DNA of 64,000 nucleotides from Exiguobacterium sp. Leaf196 (GTDB taxonomy: Bacteria > Bacillota > Bacilli > Exiguobacteriales > Exiguobacteriaceae), in the NCBI RefSeq assembly GCF_001423965.1, contig NZ_LMPV01000007.1, forward strand, positions 1 to 64,000, in the 5' to 3' direction. This document shows positions 58,071 to 64,000 of this stretch, piece by piece; positions within the stretch are counted from its first letter, which is position 1, and every line of letters starts with the position of its first letter. The notes under the pieces are model-generated. The model ran no database searches. It saw only the letters and a program-made list of their open reading frames with translations, and was not told where the DNA came from. Position numbers and translations under genes: made by a program.

Positions 58071-58865
58071 ATGCAATTATTGAAATGGGACGGTCACGTC
58101 CACAGTCCATATTGTCCACACGGTACGAAGGATCCACTCGAAGCCTACATCGAGCGTGCGTTAGAGCAAGGCTTAGAACGGATCAGCTTCACGGAACATG
58201 CCCCTTTACCTGAAGGTGTGACGGATCCTGCGCCAGATAACGATTCCGGGATGTCGTTCGCGACAGCCGATGCCTACCTGAAGGAATTGACACAACTCCG
58301 CGAGACATACAAGAATCAGATTGATATCCGGATCGGAATGGAGTTCGACTACTGGGAAGGGCATGTCGACGGTACGCGTGACATCATCGCCCGCTATGCT
58401 GATGTCTTGACCGACGGCATTCTCTCACTGCATTACTTATACATCGATGATCAGTATTACGGCGTCGACTTTAGCAAGGAAAGCTTCGGTGAGATTGTCA
58501 CGAAACTTGGGAGCGTCACCGCTGTTCACGAACGCTATTATGAAGGCATCCAAGCCCTCGTCATGACGGACCTCGGTGCACATCAACCGAAGCGGCTCGG
58601 TCACTTGACGTTACCGACGAAGTTCATCCAAGCCTATCCGCTCGAATCGAATCCGTCGAACCTCGACGACACGTTACGAAAGATCCGTCAGGCGAACTTC
58701 ACACTCGACGTCAACACGGCTGGACTCCGGAAGCCGTTATGCGGTCTTTCCTATCCTTACCCGGAACTCTTGCAAGTCACGCAGTCGTTATCGATTCCGC
58801 TCGTCTATGGATCAGATGCCCACCTCGCAAAAGATGTCGGTGCTGATTTCGATTTCAAATGGTAA
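58071..58865 (+). CDS. hisJ: Histidinol-phosphatase HisJ (PHP family)
   Basis: HisJ removes phosphate from histidinol phosphate, supplying the phosphatase missing from HisB. The 264-residue PHP-fold enzyme has the metal motif DGHVHSPYCPHG (about residues 7-18), FTEHAPLP and GSDAHLAKDVG. It is divergent from hisZ across a 122-bp promoter region. Ribosome site CGGAGGG. Confidence 0.95.
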   Translation: MQLLKWDGHVHSPYCPHGTKDPLEAYIERALEQGLERISFTEHAPLPEGVTDPAPDNDSGMSFATADAYLKELTQLRETYKNQIDIRIGMEFDYWEGHVDGTRDIIARYADVLTDGILSLHYLYIDDQYYGVDFSKESFGEIVTKLGSVTAVHERYYEGIQALVMTDLGAHQPKRLGHLTLPTKFIQAYPLESNPSNLDDTLRKIRQANFTLDVNTAGLRKPLCGLSYPYPELLQVTQSLSIPLVYGSDAHLAKDVGADFDFKW

Positions 58866-58867
58866 AC

Positions 58868-58902
58868 AAAAATCCGGATGCCGCAGCGTCCGGATTTTTT
58901 TG
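58868..58902. terminator. Terminator between hisJ and the lipoprotein gene
   Basis: The hairpin AAATCCGGAtgccgcagcgTCCGGATTT with T-runs on both sides serves both convergent genes. Confidence 0.88.
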
Positions 58903-58903
58903 T

Positions 58904-59674
58904 TTAGGAATACGGAAAATCAGCAGCGTCGACAGGAGCAATCGATCGTGCTAATTTTTTTAATTGTTTTAGCGATACGTTACCGGACAGGAGGACGATT
59001 TGATTGTCCTCGACGTAATAAAGGTTCGTTCTCCCTTGTTTCTGCTGGAAGTAAGCTGTCTGTCCGTTCGCAAGCGTCGTTTCCTTCCAGTCCTCGCCTT
59101 GAACGTCTTGCTTCGGAACGACGGTTAGCAGAATCGTTTGGGACTTCGTGTGGAAGAACCAGATGCTATCGTCCCCATTAGGAGTCGAACTACTCATAAT
59201 CGCTTGGAATGTCGAGAACGGTAAATTCAAGCCGCGAGCAGAACTACTCTTCTTAATGTTTTGAACGTCGTCATATAAGACGCCTCCTAACATCCAGTTC
59301 TTCTCTTGCTTGGTATACTCTAGTACAGCAAGACGATCTGCTCCTTTTGGGTAATGCAGCGTTACGTAAGCATGATTTCCGACAACGATACTGCTCCAGA
59401 TATCGCGTTCAGTCGGGTACGCTTTTGTTCCATCTTTAAAGTAAAACGTCACATGACGACGGAAATCCGCTTCAAACAAATCCTGTTCTGAAAAGTCCTT
59501 CGCTTTAATTCGTTGTACGATGGCATCGGGATTATTTACATCTTCAGCAGTATTATCCTCAATCCAGTGTGATTTAAGCTGATTCACTGGTGGACTTTGG
59601 TCTGGTTCCGTACAACCGGTCAAAATACTTGTAACTAATAAAGCACTGATCAAACCAATCCGTTGAAATCGCAT
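58904..59674 (-). CDS. Lipoprotein of unknown function, DUF4367-like C-terminus
   Basis: The 256-residue precursor has a lipoprotein signal peptide (RFQRIGLISALLVTSILTGC, lipobox LTGC, cysteine near residue 21). The mature part is mixed alpha/beta. The C-terminal stretch (ANGQTAYFQQKQG, NQIVLLSGNVSLKQLKKLA) resembles the DUF4367 pattern seen in anti-sigma and stress lipoproteins; this link is tentative. It is anchored to the outer face of the membrane. Confidence 0.78.
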   Translation of the reverse strand: MRFQRIGLISALLVTSILTGCTEPDQSPPVNQLKSHWIEDNTAEDVNNPDAIVQRIKAKDFSEQDLFEADFRRHVTFYFKDGTKAYPTERDIWSSIVVGNHAYVTLHYPKGADRLAVLEYTKQEKNWMLGGVLYDDVQNIKKSSSARGLNLPFSTFQAIMSSSTPNGDDSIWFFHTKSQTILLTVVPKQDVQGEDWKETTLANGQTAYFQQKQGRTNLYYVEDNQIVLLSGNVSLKQLKKLARSIAPVDAADFPYS

Positions 59675-59806
59675 GACAATCTCCTTTTCCTCTTTTTTCC
59701 TTTCTTTGAGTATCGCACGAAGCGGGAGTAAGTCTTTAAGAAAGTTACGAAAAGAGGGAAAGGAGAATTTCTGATTAATACGTATACATACATAAAATAT
59801 CTACAG

Positions 59807-59857
59807 AAAAAACAGACTAGCCCTCTTCAATTGAAGAGAACTAATCTGTTTCGTATG
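59807..59857 (-). terminator. Terminator of hxlAB
   Basis: A long hairpin around CTCTTCAATTGAAGAG, with outer arms ACAGATTAG and CTAGTCTGT, is followed by six T on the minus strand, right behind hxlB. The rest of the 185-bp gap to the lipoprotein gene shows no further feature. Confidence 0.8.
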
Positions 59858-59859
59858 TT

Positions 59860-60408
59860 TCATTCTAAGTTGGCATGTTTCCCGTACATCGTTTGCGAAT
59901 CAAGCTGCTTATCTTCCATGATTTGCAGAATCAAGCCATCATAGAACAACAACATCGTCTGTTCGAACAACGATCCCATCGGTTGAACCGTCTCGTCCGC
60001 TGATGCCGTATGGTCTTTTGGAACTCCAGGCAATTGGACGACCAAGTCGGCTAATCGCGCTAACGTTGACGTCGGATTGATTGTGACGACGGCAACCGTT
60101 CCACCGAGTTGCTGTGCTTTCTCGACGATTGGAATCAGCGTTTTTGTCTCACCCGATCCGGAACCGACGATTAACAAGTCACCCTCACGTAAGTTCGCCG
60201 TGACTGTCTCGCCGACGACATAAGCATCGAGTCCCATGTGCATCAGCCGCATGACGAACGCTTTCCCCATCAAGCCGGAGCGACCAGCTCCTGCGAGAAA
60301 GATCCGATTCGCTTGAAGAACAGCGTCTGCCAGTTTTTTCGTCTCCGTCGCATCGATCGCTTCAACTGTCGAAGTCAGTTCATCGATAATCGTTTGAATG
60401 TGTGTCAT
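59860..60408 (-). CDS. hxlB: 6-phospho-3-hexuloisomerase HxlB
   Basis: HxlB turns hexulose 6-phosphate into fructose 6-phosphate, the second step of the ribulose monophosphate route for formaldehyde. The 182-residue SIS-domain protein has IFLAGAGRSGLMGKAF (about residues 33-48) and IVGSGSGETKTL (75-86), then QPMGSLFEQTM. It starts directly after hxlA (stop and start adjacent). Confidence 0.93.
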   Translation of the reverse strand: MTHIQTIIDELTSTVEAIDATETKKLADAVLQANRIFLAGAGRSGLMGKAFVMRLMHMGLDAYVVGETVTANLREGDLLIVGSGSGETKTLIPIVEKAQQLGGTVAVVTINPTSTLARLADLVVQLPGVPKDHTASADETVQPMGSLFEQTMLLFYDGLILQIMEDKQLDSQTMYGKHANLE

Positions 60409-61044
60409 TTACGCCTCTTGCAGCATCCGGTGCATCGTTGACGCTGTTTCTTGTTTATCGTCTTGCCCCGTGATCCCACCACCGACGATGATCAAATCAG
60501 GACGTGCAGCGATGACTTCCGGTAACGTCTCCATCTTGATGCCACCCGCAACAGCTGTTTTTGCATTTGTCACAACTGACTTGATCGTTGCGAGATCTTC
60601 GAACGAGTTTTGACCGACTGCTTGGAGATCGTACCCTGTGTGGACACAGATGTAGTCGACGCCTAACGCATCAAGTTCTTTCGCACGTGTTGCGATATCT
60701 TTAACGGCAATCATGTCGACGAGAATCTGTTTGCCTGATTTTTTCGCTTCTTCGACTGCTCCTTGGATTGACATGTCTTCGGCTGCCCCAAGGATCGTCA
60801 CGATGTCGGCACCATGTGCGACAGCTTGACTGACTTCGTAGCCAGCAGCATCCATGATTTTCAAGTCAGCAAGGACCGTTAAGTTCGGGAACGCTTCTTT
60901 CATTTCTTTGACGGCGCGGAGCCCCTCGTTGATGACGACCGGTGTGCCGATCTCAACGATATCTAGATTGTCTTCCCCGATTTCTTTGACTAAAGCGATT
61001 GCCCCTGCTGTATCGACTAAATCAATTGCGAGTTGTAATTTCAT
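60409..61044 (-). CDS. hxlA: 3-hexulose-6-phosphate synthase HxlA
   Basis: HxlA condenses formaldehyde with ribulose 5-phosphate. The 211-residue TIM barrel of the OMP decarboxylase superfamily has the signature [11 protein letters not shown] (about residues 61-71) and AVAGGIK. It is divergent from hxlR, as in B. subtilis, and serves formaldehyde detoxification. Confidence 0.94.
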   Translation of the reverse strand: MKLQLAIDLVDTAGAIALVKEIGEDNLDIVEIGTPVVINEGLRAVKEMKEAFPNLTVLADLKIMDAAGYEVSQAVAHGADIVTILGAAEDMSIQGAVEEAKKSGKQILVDMIAVKDIATRAKELDALGVDYICVHTGYDLQAVGQNSFEDLATIKSVVTNAKTAVAGGIKMETLPEVIAARPDLIIVGGGITGQDDKQETASTMHRMLQEA

Positions 61045-61165
61045 TTTGTATCTCTCCCATTCTTCTCTGTATTGTCGTACCTGACACTTCCTTCAAACGT
61101 TCATGAAGGAACAGGACTAAATATAATCCGCAGGAGCATTCTTGAGAAGTACGCACTTTTAATTT

Positions 61166-61195
61166 ACATAGTGCGGTTTTTCATACATAGTGCGG
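61166..61195. promoter_or_regulatory. Direct repeats between hxlA and hxlR (HxlR sites)
   Basis: ACATAGTGCGG occurs at 61166-61176 and again at 61185-61195, a 19-bp period. An inverted partial copy (GTACGCACT) lies at 61149-61157. They lie upstream of a minus-strand promoter for hxlA (TTCTCA, 17 bp, TATATT by eye). HxlR of B. subtilis activates hxlAB by binding two repeats upstream of its promoter, so these are the best candidates. Confidence 0.65.
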
Positions 61196-61248
61196 AAAAG
61201 TATACTGTCGACTGGAAGAAAGACTATACTGGAGCAGGAGGTGGAACG

Positions 61249-61614
61249 ATGCCACATTTTGAAGATCGTCAGTTTAACTGTGAGAAGGAATTGACCCTCT
61301 CGATCATCGGGGGAAAATGGAAGATGCTCATTCTTTGGCACTTAGGTAAGGAAGGCACGAAACGCTTCGGGGAACTGAAAAGTCTGATGCCCGGGATCAC
61401 GCAACGGATGCTCGTCAATCAACTGCGCGAACTCGAAGACCACCACATCATTCACCGGGAAGTTTATCCGGTCGTACCACCGAAGGTCGAATATTCGTTG
61501 ACACCGCACGGTCATAGCTTAATGCCGATTTTAGATGCGATGTATGACTGGGGTAAGGATTATGCGAAAAATGTTCTGGAGATCGACTTCGAACAACAAA
61601 AAATATCACCATAA
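61249..61614 (+). CDS. hxlR: HxlR family transcriptional activator
   Basis: The 121-residue winged helix-turn-helix protein senses formaldehyde and activates hxlAB. The HxlR signature is [20 protein letters not shown] (residues 9-28), then [15 protein letters not shown]. Cys11 and Lys13 are present; I recall these as the formaldehyde-reactive pair in B. subtilis HxlR. The ATG at 61249 follows GGAGG; a 59-residue in-frame extension runs over the operator region and was rejected. Confidence 0.92.
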   Translation: MPHFEDRQFNCEKELTLSIIGGKWKMLILWHLGKEGTKRFGELKSLMPGITQRMLVNQLRELEDHHIIHREVYPVVPPKVEYSLTPHGHSLMPILDAMYDWGKDYAKNVLEIDFEQQKISP

Positions 61615-61672
61615 AAAAGATGCTCGCGGTCTCGTCTCTTTTTAGAGATAAGTCCACTGAGCATCTTTTTTT
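61614..61672. terminator. Terminator between hxlR and the GNAT gene
   Basis: AAAAAAGATGCTC pairs with GAGCATCTTTTTTT across a loop of about 35 nt. T-runs on both strands serve the convergent genes. Confidence 0.8.
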
Positions 61673-62180
61673 AGGATTCTTCTATTGTATAGATTTTTGA
61701 CATCGCCAGTTCATCGACGTATTCGCCATCGATGAAGAGTGACGCGATGCGAGTTCCTTCGATGTTGAAACCAAACTTATGATAGAGCTCGATTGCCCGC
61801 AAGTTATCCTTGCGAACCGTCAACTCAAGTCGGATAAGTCCTGCTTCAATCGCAAAGGCATCGACTGCTTCAAGTAGTCCTGCACCAAGACCACGACCCG
61901 TATAGGCATCGAGCAAGCCAATGACGAGGTTCGCGCGGTGACGAATCCGACTCGGTTCACCACCGACGACAAGCACGTACCCGACGAGTTGTTCATCGAC
62001 ATCCACAACGAAGATGTCCGAGTTCGCAGCCTGACCAAACTTCTCGATGAACGCCTCCGCCTGTTCCGTTGAAAGGACACGTTCCTCTGGCTCATACAAC
62101 ATATATTTCGTTTCCCGATCAATTCGTCGCATTAAGTCCGATAAAGCTTTCCCGTCCATCAAAGTGGCTCGTCGTATCAT
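61671..62180 (-). CDS. GNAT family N-acetyltransferase
   Basis: The 169-residue acetyltransferase has the acetyl-CoA loop YTGRGLGAGLLEA near residue 95, followed by RLELTVRKDNLRAIELYHKFGF, typical of RimI- or PhnO-like members. The acceptor is unknown. The ATG at 62180 lies 9 bp after GGAG; an in-frame TTG at 62189 is less likely. Confidence 0.87.
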   Translation of the reverse strand: MIRRATLMDGKALSDLMRRIDRETKYMLYEPEERVLSTEQAEAFIEKFGQAANSDIFVVDVDEQLVGYVLVVGGEPSRIRHRANLVIGLLDAYTGRGLGAGLLEAVDAFAIEAGLIRLELTVRKDNLRAIELYHKFGFNIEGTRIASLFIDGEYVDELAMSKIYTIEES

Positions 62181-62259
62181 AGGTGTCAACTCCGTTTTTG
62201 AAAAAATTTATTTACCAGTTTAAATAATATACTAGACTACAAACGCTCTATTAAAGTAA

Positions 62260-63993
62260 TTATCTAGAAATTTGTAATTGACTTAAAATACCTGGATTAA
62301 AGATAGTTCTATCCTTAGTAAAATAATGATAAATAGAATAATAATTATCTTTAACAAAATCCCACTCTATAAAATGCTTATCTTTATTTAGAATAAATTC
62401 TAATATTAATTTTTGTGATAAATCTACAGATTTTAAGTTATCTCTACTTGCATTTTCTAAATTTTCAATATTTTTCTTAAGTTGTAACTTTATTTCTCGC
62501 TTAACTATTTGATTAATTCCTGAATACGAATAAAAAATGAGAATAAACCATATTTTTTCATCTTGAAATAAGTCATTCCAGTTAGTTTTTGATAAATTAT
62601 CTCGAATAATCTTATTTACTTTTGTATTTATTTTTCTAGTGTTTTTAATACTATTATAGTAAAGACATAAACCTGCAATTAAAATTGGATTTTCTTCTTG
62701 TAATATTTCAAATGTTATCAAATCAATTCTTTTTACAGTAAATTGAATATTATAAATAGCACTAAATACTAATAAGTCTATCCAATCATTTTTATAATTA
62801 CTAAAAATACTTGTATCAAATCTTTCGTAACATTTTTCTACACTTTCCTTAATATCTAAATTGAATTTATCTTTTAAAAGCGTTAATGTTCTGATTAACT
62901 TTTGAGTTGAAGTATATGTAACGTCTTTTGAATAGACAAAGAATAACATTAAAACCAGTTCGTTGGTATTAATATTTAATTTGTTCTTTATATCATTCGA
63001 TCTTTCAATTATGTTTAATATTACGCTTAACACGTATGATGATGTTAAAGTAACTTCTTTTGTATTTTCAAGCAAAATTAAAAATCTATTCCTTAAATCG
63101 TTATACTTTACACGCTTATTTTCAATGAAAAAGTTAGCTTTTATCCATTGATTAATTTGCTTCGAATTCTCCTCAGTCAATCCTAGATCAGATATATCTT
63201 TATAAAGATTATCAAAACTAAAATCGTCGTCTTTTTTTTCTATAATTATTTTCTCAATCAATGGTGTAAAGTCTTGTGTTTCATAAATCCATTTGTTAAA
63301 GCTAAATGAATTATTATATTGCTTAAACTTTTTATCGTTTACTTTTAAATGAAATTGGTTAAGAATAGTAGAAATCTCATTTGAAATAATTTTTTCTACC
63401 TCGTTGTTATCCGTAAATATAAAATAATCGTCTACAAATCGAAAAATTTTGTAATCTACCTCATTTATGATGTTTTTCGAAAAAAGTCTTTCTATTATTC
63501 TTTCGTCTATATGTACTAATAAAAATTCTGCGAGTAGTCTCATCATCTCTGGACCAACTAATATGCCGTTAGTTTTTGAACCATTCAAGTTCTGTAAAAA
63601 AGAGTCTATTCCTTTATATACAGAATACGTCTTCCCTAATTTTTTTGAATCATAAGTTTTTTTACTTATCAACCATTTGAACGAATGTGTATAAATACTT
63701 GGAAAACAATCCTGAATATCAATAGATAAAAGCTTACTAAATTTATCCTGATAAAAAGAGAATATATTACTATTATAAAAATCAGTTATTTTTTTAAAGG
63801 GTTTATGATTAAAATATGAACCGCTAGATTCTAAACTAAGAAGTAATTGTTTTTTTTCAAGATCGTTAGTATAAAATACTTTTTGATTCTTAACCTTTTT
63901 ATAAAATAAACTGTTTACTTTTTGTGGTTTGCGAACAGAAAAAGATTTTTTATTATGTATAATATTTAATATATCTTTTTCAAAACACTCCAT
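62260..63993 (-). CDS. Reverse transcriptase, defence-associated (UG/Abi-like), possibly 5'-incomplete
   Basis: The 577-residue protein has a reverse transcriptase domain in its first 230 residues. Motif A is SIDIQDCFPSIYTHS (catalytic Asp92), motif B NGILVGPEMMRLLAEFLL (142-159), motif C FRFVDDYFIF (Asp188, Asp189) and motif D HLKVNDKKF. The GxxVGPE..R..AE form of motif B and SIYTHS after motif A are typical of the Abi and unknown-group (DRT) enzymes, not of group II introns. The remaining 350 residues are a helical, Lys/Asn/Ile-rich C-terminus without a maturase or HNH domain. The DNA is extremely AT-rich compared with its neighbours. The ATG at 63993 has only 7 bp upstream in the window, so the real start may lie outside. 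The exact DRT class is not decided. Confidence 0.85.
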   Translation of the reverse strand: MECFEKDILNIIHNKKSFSVRKPQKVNSLFYKKVKNQKVFYTNDLEKKQLLLSLESSGSYFNHKPFKKITDFYNSNIFSFYQDKFSKLLSIDIQDCFPSIYTHSFKWLISKKTYDSKKLGKTYSVYKGIDSFLQNLNGSKTNGILVGPEMMRLLAEFLLVHIDERIIERLFSKNIINEVDYKIFRFVDDYFIFTDNNEVEKIISNEISTILNQFHLKVNDKKFKQYNNSFSFNKWIYETQDFTPLIEKIIIEKKDDDFSFDNLYKDISDLGLTEENSKQINQWIKANFFIENKRVKYNDLRNRFLILLENTKEVTLTSSYVLSVILNIIERSNDIKNKLNINTNELVLMLFFVYSKDVTYTSTQKLIRTLTLLKDKFNLDIKESVEKCYERFDTSIFSNYKNDWIDLLVFSAIYNIQFTVKRIDLITFEILQEENPILIAGLCLYYNSIKNTRKINTKVNKIIRDNLSKTNWNDLFQDEKIWFILIFYSYSGINQIVKREIKLQLKKNIENLENASRDNLKSVDLSQKLILEFILNKDKHFIEWDFVKDNYYSIYHYFTKDRTIFNPGILSQLQISR

Positions 63994-64000
63994 AAAAATT

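Overview
The window looks like chromosomal DNA from a low-to-moderate-GC Firmicute of the Bacillales, most likely an Exiguobacterium-type organism (inference from gene content and order, not from a database search). Starts are preceded by strong AGGAGG-type ribosome binding sites. Transcription is punctuated by hairpin plus T-run terminators. FMN and SAM-I riboswitches and a GlcT-type RAT antiterminator are present. Much of the gene order follows the yui-yum-yut-yun-yur-yus arc of Bacillus subtilis: yuiB, yumB, yumC, HesB/IscA protein, yuzB, yutJ, yuzD, yutI, yutF, yutE, yutD, lipA, yunD, yunF, sufBUSDC, metQIN, yusE, gcvH, yusI, fadE-fadA-fadN and proline dehydrogenase. No rRNA, tRNA or CRISPR array was seen.

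Layout. 1-2.8 kb: a 14-TM drug exporter behind an operator-like direct repeat, then a doubly inactivated IS30-family element. 2.8-7.7 kb: two glucose-type PTS permeases downstream of glcT, the nearer one behind a RAT/terminator. 7.8-10.7 kb: yuiB and a type II NADH dehydrogenase with a Rex-like operator, divergent from ferredoxin/flavodoxin-NADP reductase. 10.7-24.4 kb: GNAT/epimerase operon, Fe-S carrier, riboswitch-controlled riboflavin transporter, the yut housekeeping genes, glpX, lipA, yunD, yunF and a membrane acyltransferase. 24.5-30.4 kb: a reductase-like gene and the complete SUF Fe-S operon. 30.5-37.8 kb: an MFS gene, the SAM-riboswitch-controlled metNIQ importer and yrrT-luxS-mccA-mccB, which links methyl-cycle by-products to cysteine. 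37.9-38.25 kb: an apparent stand-alone structured RNA of about 310 nt that I cannot assign to a family. 38.3-45.6 kb: yusE, gcvH, yusI, DinB-like protein, and the fatty-acid beta-oxidation operon behind two FadR-type boxes. 45.7-48.6 kb: a small accessory stretch with a methyltransferase, a membrane peptide, an AT-rich orphan gene and copies of a structured interspersed repeat. 48.6-51 kb: proline dehydrogenase and two membrane proteins. 51.1-58.9 kb: a compact ten-gene histidine operon (hisZGDCBHAFIE) divergent from hisJ. 58.9-62.2 kb: a lipoprotein, the hxlAB formaldehyde (RuMP) detoxification pair with its regulator hxlR, and a GNAT. 62.26 kb to the end: a strikingly AT-rich reverse transcriptase of the defence-associated kind, probably horizontally acquired and the likely edge of a defence locus outside the window.

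The items most worth following up are the edge reverse transcriptase, the unassigned RNA upstream of yrrT, the covarying repeat family, and the AT-rich orphan gene sitting between two copies of that repeat.
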